Of a stretch of DNA of 64,000 nt, positions 1 to 11,739 are shown one piece after another. The translations under genes and the position numbers were made by a program. Position 1 is the first letter of the stretch, and the number at the start of each line of letters is the position of its first letter. The stretch is from Isoetes taiwanensis (Eukaryota; Streptophyta; Lycopodiopsida; Isoetales; Isoetaceae), in assembly GCA_021234155.1 (NCBI GenBank), contig JAJEKV010000001.1, positions 28,289,768 to 28,353,767 of the forward strand. Reading direction: 5' to 3'. Under the pieces are notes generated by a model. That model saw nothing but the letters and a program-made list of their open reading frames with translations. It was not told the origin of the DNA and ran no database searches.

Positions 1-2139
1 AACAATGTGCTATTGATGGAAAAATTGCATTCTATAAATGTTAGGCAAGAGTCAAAAATGGATTCTAAGACATGGATTGGTGAAAATTAATCTTTCTTTT
101 ATATTGACTTACAGGTAAGGCCATGCTTGCAAGGACATCAACAAGGTTTGTAAATGTTTTTGGCTACACTACGTCATTTTTACGTTATGCCAGACATAAC
201 ATGACATTAAAATTGCTACTGTTGCTACGCATACAGGTTAGTTGCTCTGCCTTATAAAAAGTCCTTTGTATCTCTTTCAAATTTTATATGGACAGGACAT
301 GCATGTCATCATGTGATTGTACAAGGCATCTGAAGCAATCAGTTAAACGTGTGCAATAGCTCTGTTTCTTTTTATCACAAAGACAAACAACCCAGATACG
401 ATCCTTACCTATTTCCTTGATTGAACAAAACAGAATGAGAGTCCCCTTCTTGGGTCAGAATTGTTCCAGCATCATGTTGTGGATCGTGCGCATCAGCAAA
501 TTCAATAGGAGTAAACTATGGCCAGTTCCAGAAGAAAGAAGGTTTCAAAGTGATTCTTTGATTCCTTTATTTGCTCCTCTGCACAGCATTTGGGGAATGC
601 CTTTTGCATATTTTGGGAACGGACACATGATACGGTTGACATAAGAAATAAACTGATGTTTAATGGAGTTTCTAAAAAATCTAAACCTGCAGTGACATGC
701 CAGGTACGGATGCCACTTGGAAAATACTGTTGTAGAATATTGTGCTGGAAAGGTAAGGAGGAGCAAAAGACATTGGAATTGGCAAGGTAAGGATCTGTTT
801 GTCTTCTGTTTGTTGCTGTGGCAATCATCTATTGCATTAGTAGTGCGCTTTTCCAATGCTTCTGCTCTGGACATTACCTTTTTGGCACCTTTACTGCTTT
901 GTTGGCCATTGAGAGTTCTATTTTTTTGAGGTTTAATTTAAACCTATATCTAGATATTCTTTTCCTTCATAAGTTGTTCCATAGCTCCATTGTTTGACAA
1001 GTTGTTAGACATTGTTACAGGTATTTGTAAGTTATATTTCATGTTCTTTGCTGCAACATGTCATTTTTTTTGCCCGTTTTAATGCGGTCTGACTCATGGG
1101 CGCTTCAGTAAGAAGATGAATATAGAATATTCTTGCTGGCCATGTTCTGCACTCCAGCTTAAATGCCATTTTTCATGCTAAAGGACCTTGCTAATTAAGT
1201 GAGAATCTAATCATTTGCGTTATCTGTAGAAAGTTTTAGAGCATTTTATTTTCTGTTTTTTCATTGGTTATTTTATGACTCTACAAGGACGAAGGGTTTA
1301 AAGTTTAAAGGCATGTTGACATGAGAATCCGGTTCCCAAACGTGTGCATCCATATCCAATTTCAAACCTCGGCCCTGGCAGCAAGTGATTCAGTGAAATT
1401 AAAAAAAAAAACATGTTGGGCATGTGTCACAATTGTAAGGCTCTAAATTATTCTGGCTTGCCCACACCAAGACTCTGAGCATTATTTTGAGGATGTATTG
1501 CTGAATTTTGTCTAAACTATTTTGATTTGGCTCCGCAGAAATTCTGAGCATTATTGTGAGGATGTACTGCAGAATTCTATCAGGTAGACTAATTTTACTT
1601 CTAAGAAGAGGTGCATGGCTTTATAGGGTCTTTCTTCCATTCTCTTCTGATTTCCACTAGAAGTGTACAAGAAGTTCAAGCTATGATCTACATCAGTTTG
1701 GTTATATTAATTGATTATACTTGAGCAACTAAACTATGATGTCCAAATGATAATGCATTTCCCTGGAAGCAAGATAGATTTAACTAGATTTAATCAACGC
1801 AAACATCTGTGTTGTCTATCACACATCATTAAACAGAGCATATGCATCTAAGAAGAAGCATCTACCTTAAGATAATCTAAAATTGCGCCCAAAATAACTC
1901 CAAGTACCCTCTTTGGCTATCTCAATCTCATAACCCAAAGTTTAGAAAATTACAACAGAGAAAGAGAAAAATACTGTGCAGGCTTCTAGGATTGCAAAAT
2001 TGGAAAGATATAGTGAATGCATTGCAGAAATTGAGCTGCCCTATATTACTTTCTAACCTCTGGATTATAAACATTGGCTTATGGAAACAACACAAAAAGC
2101 ACAACTTAAATATGGATGTTAAATTGGGAACAATCTCAT
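1..2139. other. Intergenic DNA, no supportable gene
   Basis: Only short open frames occur here and none shows a recognisable domain, codon bias or convincing exon borders. A short imperfect direct duplication at about 1476-1578 (shared core CTGAGCATTATT) is the only structure I noticed. I see no RNA gene and no transposon terminus. Confidence 0.5.
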
Positions 2140-2660
2140 AAAGTTGTATGGTAAGGCTGGGCATGACTTTCCTTGGGACATGTTCAGGGCTTGAAAACCT
2201 TGACCAGGGCTTCAAAACCTTGCTAAGGGCAAGAAAATACATGAAGCCCCTTGCTGAGGGCAAGAGAGTACATGAAGCCATCCATCACATTTGACGGCTT
2301 AGGGGTAGATCTTTTTGTTGGTGCCGCACTCACAAATATGTACAGATGTGGAAATTTAAAGTATGACAAGGCAAACTCATAATGCACAAACAACTTCTTC
2401 AAGAAATGCTTAGAAGTTCCAAAAAAACCAACTTACATCGAACCTACTTACATGGTCATGCTTGATGCATGCCCTACAATTTTGCCAAACAGTAAGCATA
2501 TACACAACCAACTTAGATGCATGCACTGCAATTTTGCCAAAGGGTAAGCATATATATGAAAGCATTGTACAAAATAGTTGTGACCTACGTGTTAATTGCA
2601 ATAAAGTGGAGCCCATAGATATAGCAGAATGCCTAAACATGATCACACATCATTGACACT
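2140..2660 (+). pseudogene. PPR protein relic
   Basis: Plant pentatricopeptide-repeat (PPR) proteins are organelle-targeted RNA-binding proteins. Fragments of PPR repeats are visible in more than one frame: AEGKRVHEAIHH near 2245-2285, VDLFVGAALTNMYRCGNL near 2300-2365, and a last stretch with KHIYESIVQNSCDL up to about 2656. The helix signatures (EGKRVH, FVGxALxNMY) are those of PLS-class PPR repeats. Frame changes and a stop between the blocks, together with an internal near-duplication of the ACAATTTTGCCAAA segment (about 2475 and 2530), mark it as decayed. No start, targeting peptide or E/DYW end is visible. The family is fairly certain from motif recognition; the parent gene is unknown. 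Confidence 0.6.
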
Positions 2661-3031
2661 ATTGCTTGCAAGCACAAATAGGCATGGTCATGATGCCATT
2701 CGTCTTTTATTTAAAGAACTCATTCCAGATATTTAGGTCTATGCAACATGTAGGCTTTCAGATTGCATGTTCTAGAGTACCTGCCTAATGGAGTCCTTCT
2801 TGATCCCAACATATGCCCAGCAACGCATAGACATCAACAACCCATAGACATCAACATCTCATAGATATGGCTACTTGCAATTTACAGGTTCCCTAAATGA
2901 TCCAATGGCTTAAAAGTTATTGTACGCACGTGCACAGTTCCAATGGTCTAGAAGTTACTGTATATGCAAATGCACAAGTTCCCAACATTTATAGCTTCCA
3001 AAATTATGCCCAGCAACGCTGGGCACCCTTA
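2661..3031. other. Intergenic segment next to truncated copia end
   Basis: No gene is seen. The word ATGCCCAGCAACGC occurs at about 2814 and 3006, just outside the point where copia homology stops. No LTR matching the one at 5617 can be found here, so the 3' end of the copia element is missing. Confidence 0.45.
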
Positions 3032-4126
3032 CTAGTCTTGCATAATGTCGGGAGCAAGAGCTTCAAGGTTTGTATTTGCTGGGGCTTCCTCTGGAACTAT
3101 AACAGGAGCTTGTTGCTCTGCTTGAATAATTGGACTATTGGGTTGCATGTTATCATCCTGAGTGAGAGGAGATATGGGAGGATAGAGGACTTGCCAAGGG
3201 CCTTGGCACCAAGATGTAGGAGATACATCTTTTAGATTCCAGAAGGTATCTTCAACAAATGTAACATCTCGGGAGATGAAAACCTTCTTGGTTAGGGGGT
3301 TGTACATACGATATGCCTTGGCAGACATACTATAGCCAACAAAGATACTATGGTCCTCCCATTTTCTGCGTTTTTGTTTAGGTACATGCACATATCCAAT
3401 ACAACCAAACACTTTTAGATGGGATAATGTTGGTTGCTTACCAATCCAAGCTTCATATGGAGTTTGATCTTGCAATGCTTGTGTGGGCAATCGATTTTGA
3501 ATATAGGTAGCTGTTGCTAGAGCTTCGGCCCAAAAATAATGAGGAAGTTGACTCAAATGCAACATACTTCGTGCACTTTCAGCAAGAGTGCGATTCTTTC
3601 TCTCGGCTACACCATTTTGTTGAGGAGAGTATGGGGCCGTCAAATTTCTGTCAATTCCATGTTGTGCACAGAAACTTGTGAATGCTTTGGAGATATATTC
3701 ACCACCATTGTCAGATCTGAGACATTTGATGGTTCTTCCAAGTTGGTTCTCAGCTAGAGCTTTGTATTCTTTAAAAGCTTCTAAAGCTGCAGATTTCTTT
3801 TTAAGAAAATACACAGTGGTGTATCTAGAGTAATCATCAATAAACGTGATGAAATATTTACAGCCATTATCAGAAAGTATTTCGGACTCACCAATGTCAG
3901 TGTGTACCAAGTCAAGTGGATGCTCGGCTCTTGAATGACTGACCTTGGGAAAAGGTAACCGATGATGCTTGCCAATTAAACATGCTTCACATACTGGCAA
4001 ATTTGTATTTGGCTGAATATTGAAATCTCGAACCATTTTCTTGGAATGGAGTTGCTTCAAGGCATGCAGTCCAGCATGTCCCAATCGTAAGTGCCATTGA
4101 TAAACATCGTTGGGAGTGGTGGTCAC
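3032..4126 (-). pseudogene. Copia integrase (intact DDE core, no RT after it)
   Basis: This is the integrase that would join retrotransposon cDNA to the chromosome. The HHCC zinc-binding site is visible (H12, H17, C46, C49 of the translated frame). The catalytic triad is D77 (HTDIGE), D139 (RSDNGGEY) and E175 (GVAERKNRT), giving the classic D,D35E spacing. The GKQPTLSHLKVFGC block typical of copia integrase C-termini follows. The frame opens at an ATG of convenience, because a TAA lies about 15 bp upstream in the same frame. It closes in non-copia sequence at 3032, where an RT should begin. It is catalytically complete as read but stranded without Gag-Pol continuity. Confidence 0.88.
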
Positions 4127-4189
4127 TGCATTGACAGAGTGTTAAGGCACATTAGAAAGCGGGAATCTATAGAGACTTCCTTCGCGTAC

Positions 4190-5359
4190 GCCTTAAGCAA
4201 GTTTGCGTCCATGGGAATCTTGAAGTTGGCACTCATTGATGCCAAATTGGACTTTTAAGCCAACATCATAAATCTTGCTAACTGAGAGCAAGTTCTTGGT
4301 CAAGCGGGGTACATGTAATACATCATGTATTGTTTTGATCGATCCATCGGGCAGTTGCACCGAAACTTTGCCTTGTCCTTCGATACTGAGGGGACTATCA
4401 TCTCCTAAGAGAACAGTCTGCCCAGGTGGCATCTTTTGATATGTGATGAAAGAATCACGGTGTGGAGTCATATGAGCAGTACATGCTGAATCTAAAAACC
4501 AGCCACTAGAATGGTTAGTCACAGAAGAACATGAATCTTTGGCATAATGGTTTGGTTTGCCACAATAATTGCATATTAGTTTGCGATGCATGGGCTTCTT
4601 GTTGAAGCCTTTGCTTGCATCATCCTTGTTGAAGGATTGTTGATTGAAGGACGAACCGGATCGTGAATTGGGTCGAAACTTGGGCTTGCCTCCATAGTTT
4701 GAACGCTTGTTGCTTGAGTATAAAGCAACAACCCCATCACTAGAAGTGTTCAAGGACTTTCTTCTAGTTTCTTCTTGAAGAAGCATGGCTATGGTGGATT
4801 GCAGTGACATGATATTGGCTGCTGCTGATCTGGCGCCTCCCATTGCTTGAGCACCTATAGATTGTATGAAAGTATCATAGGAAGGAGGCAAACTTCCTAG
4901 AAGAGTCATCACTGCATCAGAATCTTGAATTGGAGAGCCAACTGCGGCGAGTTGCTCCAAAAGTGTCTTGAATTCATTGATGAATTCGGCCATGCTTTGA
5001 TTTTCCACCATTTGGAGAGATTTATAAAATCGTTTTCTTAGAAAAAGTTTGGTGCATGCATCTTGAGGTTCATACATACCAACTAGCTGTTCCCAAGCTT
5101 CTTTGGATGTTTTGGCGCTGCTGACATGAGTCACCACATTGTCCTTCAGATTGAGTATGATAGCAGCGAGTGCTCTACCATCTCGGGCCTCCCATTTGGC
5201 CTTCTCTTCTTGGCCAGTTGGTCGCGCTTCAGAACCATCAACCATCTTCCATAAATCTTTTTCTAGAAGTAGCATCTTCATTTTAAGTTTCCAGTGATGG
5301 AAACCGACGCCGTCAAATCTCTCTATGAGACGATGTGTCTCGGTTAAAGTAGCAGCCAT
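4190..5359 (-). pseudogene. Copia Gag and aspartic protease segment
   Basis: The frame starts best at the ATG at 5357-5359 (MAATLTETHRLIERF). The first ~200 residues are a UBN2/retrotransposon Gag domain (FDGVGFHHWKLKMKMLL near the start). A zinc knuckle follows (CNYCGKPNHYAKDSC), with five residues instead of four before the last Cys, so it is off-consensus. The protease region carries WFLDSACTAHMT as its active-site motif and ends in the usual LHVPRLTKNLLSVSK block. Translation stops at a TAA just after GRKLA. The frame downstream of this stop is the same frame as the integrase, so a nonsense change rather than a programmed shift separates them. Gag would form the particle and the protease would mature it. 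Confidence 0.85.
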
Positions 5360-5600
5360 GACTATGATTTTATTATAAAAAATCAATCAAGGGGGGTAAA
5401 AAAATTCAGAAAATTTCTGTCAGCCTCAAGAATGCGCTTCTTCTGCGGTAAACGCCATTTCTTCGTGCTGCTAATCTCTGATTTACTTTGGATATTGCCT
5501 TCCGTATTCTTGATTCTCTTCGTCGTGCGATTCGCTTATTGATGCGAGAAATAGCACGCTGGATTCTTGATTTCTTGGCCATTGCTTGGATCGTGAGAAA

Positions 5601-5616
5601 CCAAGCTCTGATACCA
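5601..5616 (-). promoter_or_regulatory. Copia primer-binding site (initiator Met tRNA)
   Basis: On the minus strand the sequence TGGTATCAGAGCTTGG lies directly after an LTR edge ending in CA. TGGTATCAGAGC is the usual complement of the initiator-methionine tRNA 3' end that primes minus-strand synthesis in plant copia elements. Confidence 0.85.
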
Positions 5617-6900
5617 TGAAATTAAATATGATGCATATGGCAGAAAAACAAGAACCTTATATATTCACACACAATGCAGATCGATCCGACGGATCGCGAT
5701 TCTCGAGCCAGACGAGCATGCAAGAGTTGCATGCGTTGCCTGCATGCATTGCATGCATTTCGGGCCTCTCATCCGGTTAGGGGATCGCTATTTCTTCCTG
5801 CATTCGCCTTCAGCTTCTCATCGGCGCTTTCTCTTCGCCCAGCAGTGTTTCAGGTTATGTTCTATGCTCTCATGCAGAGGAGGGGCTTCCTCTTGCATGG
5901 GTTGACCTTTCGTGGCATTTCCTATCATTCTTGTTTCTCTTCGACCTGACCTTTCCTGGCGTATCCCTTCCTGGCGTTTCTTATCGTTCTCGGTTCTCTT
6001 CTACCTTGGCTGCGTTGACCTTTCTGGCGCATCCCTTCTGGCGTTTCCTATCTTTCTCCGTATCTCTTCCTATCCTTCTCGTCTAAAAATTCTACCTCGG
6101 CATTCCTCCACTATGGGGCAATTCTTGAGCCTTCATCTCGGATCGACGGGAAGTTCTCTTCTTTCGGGCGTTGTTGTGTCATGCGAGTCGCAGCTCGAGA
6201 ATGCAGATCGATCCGACGGATCGCGATTCTCGAGCAGACGAGCATGCAAGAGTTGCATGCGTTGCCTGCATGCATTGCATGCATTTCGGGCCTCTCATCC
6301 GGTTAGGGGATCGCTATTTCTTCCTGCATTCGCCTTCAGCTTCTCATCGGCGCTTTCTCTTCGCCCAGCAGTGTTTCAGGTTATGTTCTATGCTCTCCCT
6401 CCCTCCCTCCCTTAAGTATTTTGTTTATATATGTTGTTCGCGTGGCACGCGCTTTAATCAGCCCCTCGCTTTTTCGAGGTTTTTGTTCTTCTCTATTGTG
6501 TTTTGTGGTCTTATGCGTGTCTGTGGGCGTTGCCGCGGCGTTGGTTTCTTTTTGGAGCGTGGGTTTTTTGGGAAGTTTAGCAGCCGGCGTTGTCTAAGCC
6601 CACTGCCTAGGGCTTATCGCTAGGGTTTTTCCTCGAAAACCCGAAAGGGCGGGGTTTTTTAATCCCGGCGATAAGCCCTAGGCAGGTACACTAGCCAAAC
6701 ATCTATGATATATTTTTGTATTTTGGGGTCCAGGTGTTATGACTGGATATTCCCTGTATTTTTTGTTTTTTGGGTAGCTTGCGATATGCAGCTACCCACT
6801 CTCTACCATTGTAATTACACTGCTGGGATGAATAGAAAAGCCCCATCCATTCGGCGTTGTTGTGTCATGCGAGTCGCAGCTCGAGAATTGAATAGATAAT
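5617..6900 (-). repeat. Copia LTR region with internal duplications (outer edge unresolved)
   Basis: On the plus strand the LTR edge TGAAATTAAATATG begins at 5617. The interior is GC-rich and duplicated: 5673-5871 recurs almost unchanged at 6200-6397, and 6167-6202 recurs at 6853-6888. A nested palindrome (GCTCGAGAAT against ATTCTCGAGC, with CGATCC/GGATCG inside) covers about 6193-6235. I could not fix the outer LTR end or find the partner LTR, so part of this stretch may be host or another element. The long frames here (for example 5912-6415) follow the duplications and have no recognisable domain. Confidence 0.45.
6603..6685. repeat. 18-bp perfect inverted repeat (hairpin)
   Basis: CTGCCTAGGGCTTATCGC at 6603-6620 is exactly inverted at 6668-6685, with a 47-bp G/T-rich loop containing a second small stem (CCCGAAAGGGCGGG). 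It may be the core of a small fold-back element or a structured transcript end. Function is not shown by the sequence. Confidence 0.7.
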
Positions 6901-6905
6901 GGAAT

Positions 6906-7319
6906 CATATATTCATGTATGAATATGAGAGTACATATCTGTCTTGAGACAGTTGCAGACTGGAAAGGCTCCCCCGTAGTTGTGGAATGCTTGAGTTGAA
7001 TGGGTTGTGAATATGGGAAATAGGACAGTTTATGTAAGCAGGTGAAAGGGCATGTGAAAGGTCATGAGGACCTGTCTTTTGGGAAAGGACATGGCTTATG
7101 GAAAGGGTATGACCATTGGAGTCATGGATCAATGAGGTGGACAAGCCTATGTGGCTAAAGGATGACGTGGCAGTTATGTACGTTGAATAGCGGATAACTA
7201 CTACCGGAATCCATTCCGTTAACATAATGTAAGTCCTCTGTTTTATTTTTGTTTATGCTACATATGCACCAAGAAAGACCAAGGAAGGTTAGATTTCAAT
7301 GCACCTATAAGGTCCCTTC
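6906..7319. other. Intergenic, no feature seen
   Basis: Short frames only. Nothing is recognised between the repeat at 6853-6888 and the gene relic beginning near 7330. Confidence 0.4.
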
Positions 7320-7329
7320 GCACACGCAG

Positions 7330-8264
7330 AAATGGTGGACAATTCATTTCGTCTGGAGAATACTCCAGATTTAGTGAGGCATGATGAAGAAGAAGTATTA
7401 GAATGGGCCAGTCCAAGAAGTGACCTCTATATGAGTTCTGATTCAAATTTGGGGTCTCTTAGAATTCCAGGATCTGTGCCATAGACTCTCTGTTTTTAGC
7501 CCCAAACATGCAGGTTTTCCTGAGTCTCCTGCTCAATTGAAAAAGGTTGAGCCTGACAAGATTCAACCCAGGAGATTAATTGCACTTGAATCCACAGCTG
7601 AAGATAGTGAAACATTTTCTGATGCTGCTGACACGCTTGATCAGAATGACACCATAGGCAGTACTTGCAAAGTAAGCTTGGATGAAAGAGTAAGCTTGGA
7701 CCAGCAAGAAGATAATCCTTTACAAATTCCTACTGAGTTATACAATGATCCAGCTGCCAGAGATTTTATTATCAGAAGATTTGTGCCTGCTGCTAAAGCT
7801 TTGGCTGAAACCGGGCTAGCATTGGGGGCAACTTAATTATGTCACAAAGACAATCTTTCAATTCAGACCTTGCTACTATTCTTCTTGGTGCTGGAGCTCT
7901 TATCAAGTTAGTTATTTCTGGTAAGCAAGTGGTGAAAACCATGGACCAGTTCCTTGGAGAGTCCCTTCATCCTGCAGCGCTTCTGCAGTCTGTTATTATT
8001 CCAGATTTCTTGCAAGAAAGTGACAGTCCCGTTTCTGCCACCAATGGTTGTAATGGCACTGACATGCCACTAAAGTTCAAGACATATCGTGCAGCGTCTC
8101 GACATCTGGCCAATGCCATATCCCATGTAAATGCTGCCTTTCTTGTTCAGATGACATCAGCTTGTATAGATGGTTACCAACACAAAGTTAAGGTCATTAA
8201 ATCATCAAGGCTTGCCTTTGGCGTCTCAGGGCAGCAGCATGCAATTCGAATGAGATATTAGATG
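7330..8264 (+). pseudogene. Broken uncharacterised plant gene with DUF688-like segment
   Basis: Three coding-like blocks are visible. Block 1 (about 7330-7485) reads LVRHDEEEVLEWASPRSD and ends at a TAG. Block 2 (about 7460-7834, a different frame) is acidic/serine-rich and ends with NDPAARDFIIRRFVPAAKAL, which resembles the DPxARDFMxxRFLPAAKAMA signature of plant DUF688 proteins. Block 3 (7839-8261) contains ISHVNAAFLVQMTSACIDGY and I do not recognise it. A frameshift separates blocks 1 and 2, and a stop separates 2 and 3. No obvious GT-AG introns cure these breaks, so I read it as a decayed gene. DUF688 proteins have no well-defined biochemical role. Assignment rests on one short motif. Confidence 0.45.
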
Positions 8265-10959
8265 AGACACTTCAGGATGCTGGCAAAAGACACAACAGTG
8301 GGACGTTGATGTCAGGAGGGACGTTGATGTCAGGAAAGCAGGAGCTACCCAGTGGTTCTGGTTCACCCACTCCCAAGGACTTTTCAGAGATTCAGGCATC
8401 AGGCAAGTCCCTAAAATTATTGCTGTTTATACTTTTAGATCCTTAGGATGCCATAAAGACATGATCTTCAAGTAGAAGCGCTGGGTCAGCTTCTGAGCTG
8501 CAACTTTGTGTTCTCTTGTTAACCAGCTTTCTTCTTCTATGTACATACTCAGGTGGATTGGCATGTTTGTACTTTTTCTATTATGTGCTGGCCTACTTTA
8601 CGTTATTCCTTTCATTGAATGTATTAACATGAGTATATGTTGGGGAAGCCATAGAAAATGTGGCAATATTATAGTGAACGCAATCATGCCAGTCGATAAT
8701 GAGATTTTAGGCGCTTTTGATGTATAACCGTCTTCTTCCTTGGAGTTTAGCCAAGCTTGATTGATCGGCAATTTGGCATCACATAAATACAATGTTTCAT
8801 GTGTAAGACTTGTTCATTATTAGTTCTATTATCACATACTACCTCATGTATTAATATTCGTATTGGTATAATATTATATGATTAATTCTATGCAATGTTT
8901 TTGTTTCCATAATTTGAGCACCTCTAGTTTGTTAGATTTGTGAGGCTATGATATACCATCCATCATTACAGTATTAGGTAATGTTTATATCTACACCCCT
9001 ACACCATCCTTAAGGCCCCGAAGGGGCCAAACATTTTTTTACTTAACACAATTAACACAAACCATTGCATTTGACACATTTAAATAAAAATCCCCCTTAA
9101 ACCCCCTTTGGTTTGGGTGCATATTCACACGGGGGGTTATGTAGGGCAGCGAGAGCCCCAAAAAATTTACAATACATGTATAAAATTAACACCATTAAGT
9201 ACATTCTCTCAAACCTTATAGTATTTTGCAAACTTTAATATACGGTATACAAAAACTTGTACATGCATACCCCACAAACGAGGATCATTACGTACGGTCC
9301 AGATCTTGGAATAAATGGCAAATATGCCTTGCTAAATCAGGTGTTATATGGTTGGCTTCCTCACATCATGAGTTCGGTCAATAATAAAATTACCAAATAC
9401 CATCCTATTTCAGAATCTCTCCAGACCTTCCCAGGTTTGCTCGCACTGAAAATAAGCCCTCAATCAATATTGCACCTTGTCATAAACAAGCACAGTGATG
9501 TCGGCACCCTAAGCCTTATGCTAGTGTATTAGAATTTCATTTCTTGCTAATAGTTCTTAGATGAAAATGAGATCCTCTTTGTACTTATAGCCTACTTCAT
9601 TACACATTAATGCATGGTGCCTTTTCTTGATCCATTAAGTTTTGGAGGTGAGTTTTTCACGGCATTGGAAGTGCATTTTATGAAGCTGTCATTGTTAGTG
9701 GAGAGTTATAAAACTAGCAAACAAACTTGCATTCTATACGATAGTGATACCATTTCAAAATTGATAGTTTCACATGATTTTGGCAATGGTTTGCCGAAAA
9801 AAGGGGTTTGAATTTTGTTTGGTGATTGTAAAGGTTCTGATTTAGAAATTCAACGTGGCATTCTTGGTTGGGTCCCGATCCGTTTTTTTTTTGTATATGT
9901 CATTTTGGATGTTCTTGGTATAGGTCAGTTTAGTCAGATCAGAGTCGATTGATCCGGACTATAGAGTAGCATTGCTTGTATAATTCGCGCTTACACAAAT
10001 CTTTTTTGAGGTAGCCGGAAAGCTTGCTCTGTATTTTGCGTGTTACAAAACCCCTTCCGCTTCTTGCCTCTTTCAGAAGGAATCGATTGCAGCGACTCCG
10101 CTTGCTTCAATTTTTCTAAGAAATCGACAACCGACATAGGAATCTGCTGGATCTGGCTGCTTGCTTTTCTATACCATGCATTTATTGCCAGTGGTTTTCA
10201 TTTATGTATTTTTTGTGGATATACGTATGAAGATGCATATGGGAGCATTTTTTAGGCAAACCCTTGGGAGCGATTGCCATAAAACTACGTTATGGCGCCA
10301 TCTAGTTGATCCAACTGACCATTGCTTCTCCGTTGGCATCGGAAATGAGGGGCATCGGGAGTGACCATGTCCGACAGAAGTTCGTCCAAAGCAAAGCCAG
10401 ATTATGCATCTATTCCATTTGGACCACCTTTAATGGAGATATGTGTTGTTGGCAATTATTCAAGGTCGTCTATAATTCTTGGGTGCTTTCCCATGTGACG
10501 CTCCCCGGATCCATACGATGCTCCCATCGTATAAATACGAGAGATTCCCCTCCCATGGCGAATCCATCACCACGGAAAGGCCCTCCGTCTGACTCGGACC
10601 ACTTGTGGTGGCCAAGTGTCCGGGTGAAGGACACGAAGGTGTCATTTGTCCCACGCCTTCTATGGGAATCCTATATAGCGGTAGCGTACATACATGTTAG
10701 CACCTAGCAACAATACTAATAAATAATATACCACCACGAAGGGTGGCCCATCATCATCAATATAACTAACAACAGAATACCAACATAACAAAGGAAATAC
10801 ACCATAACTAAGGGCTCTACCCCGGGCTCAGACTCCATGGGGCACAAGGCCCCCAAAAATGAACTTGTATAAAAAATTAGCATAAAAACCAGTATGTATA
10901 TGGTTTTTTTATACAACAATCCATAATGTAACAAAAAACCACGTGTCCTTCATGGTTAT
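8265..10959. other. Long intergenic stretch, no gene supported
   Basis: Several frames of 60-130 codons exist (9257-9532, 10306-10707) but none shows a domain. Small structures are present: GGCCCCGAAGGGGCC near 9013, and a TATA-like TATAAATA in CGTATAAATACGAG near 10530. The CpG-rich 10490-10690 segment may be a transposon fragment, but I cannot name it. Confidence 0.4.
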
Positions 10960-11445
10960 GCAAAACAAATAGTGGTTCATATCATATTTTTTGTACTGAT
11001 TTGAAATTTCACACTAGTTTCTAGAAATCATCATTAGTTTGTGAGATTGTTTTTAAGTGTATATTGATTTAGCAAAAACATTGCTAGTTCATATCATGTT
11101 TAATTACATGAATTCGACAATCATACAATAGTTTTTTTAAATCATCAATAGTTTGTAAGATGTGTTTTATGCATATATTGATTTTGCAAAACCAATAATG
11201 ATTCATATCATATTTTTTGTACTAATTCTAAATTTCACACTAGTTTCAAAAAATCATCATCAGTTTGTAAGATTGTTTTTAAGTGTACATTGGTTTAGCA
11301 AAATCATTGCTAGTTTATATTATATTTAATTACATAAATTCTACAACTGCACAATAGTTTGGAAGATGTGTTTTATGCATATATTAGTTTTGCAAAACCA
11401 ATAGTGGTTCATATCATATTTTTTATATTAATTTGAAATTTCTAT
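10960..11445. repeat. Diverged AT-rich tandem repeat, period about 205-225 bp
   Basis: The phrase GGTTCATATCATATTTTTT recurs near 10972, 11197 (one change) and 11404. Between occurrences come CACACTAGTTTC and AGTTTGTAAGAT-type words in the same order, so each unit itself contains two related halves. No coding content is seen. Confidence 0.65.
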
Positions 11446-11567
11446 ATCATATCATAATATATATAAGGTTTTTATGATGTGAGGTTTCATACATATCTCC
11501 ATCCATGTATGCCCATGAATGGGCCTGCTAATCCCAACCGTTCGTAAAAAGATGAAGCAAGGAGTAG

Positions 11568-11731
11568 ATGTTTGGCACAAAATACAAGTTCAAGGCATTT
11601 GTTGACATAGGCATAGAGACAAAGGTAACAGATCTGGAGAAAGAAAGAGCAATCGGTGGACTCCGCAACAGAAATCTGGTCTATATTGCAGATCATGGTG
11701 TAGCAGTTATTGGGAGCTTCCAAAACAAGGT
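11568..11731 (+). CDS. Possible single exon of unknown gene
   Basis: An open frame contains DLEKERAIGGLRNRNLVYIA and ends in ...SFQNK at a good splice-donor match, AAG|GTATGT, at about 11730. The composition looks protein-like and the frame goes non-coding after the donor. I do not recognise the family and see no partner exons, so it may equally be chance or a relic. Confidence 0.2.
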
Positions 11732-11739
11732 ATGTCCAC

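Larger units (their letters stand above)
3032..5617 (-). mobile_element. Truncated Ty1/copia retrotransposon (minus strand)
   Basis: In minus-strand order: LTR edge at 5617, primer-binding site 5601-5616, leader, gag plus protease (5359 to 4190), and integrase (4126 to about 3032). The RT, RNase H and 3' LTR that normally follow integrase in copia elements are absent; homology stops near 3032 in unrelated sequence. Two in-frame TAA codons, near 4192 and 4144, break one otherwise continuous frame. This is a dead 5'-half copy, left by deletion or by incomplete insertion. Confidence 0.85.

Noticed and set aside
417-929. Cluster of overlapping short frames on both strands
   Set aside because: No domain, no splice support and no similarity I recognise; typical of chance frames.
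5674-6623. Overlapping plus-strand frames with Cys/His-rich repeats
   Set aside because: They follow the 198-bp duplication in GC-rich DNA, have no domain, and lie in the copia LTR region.
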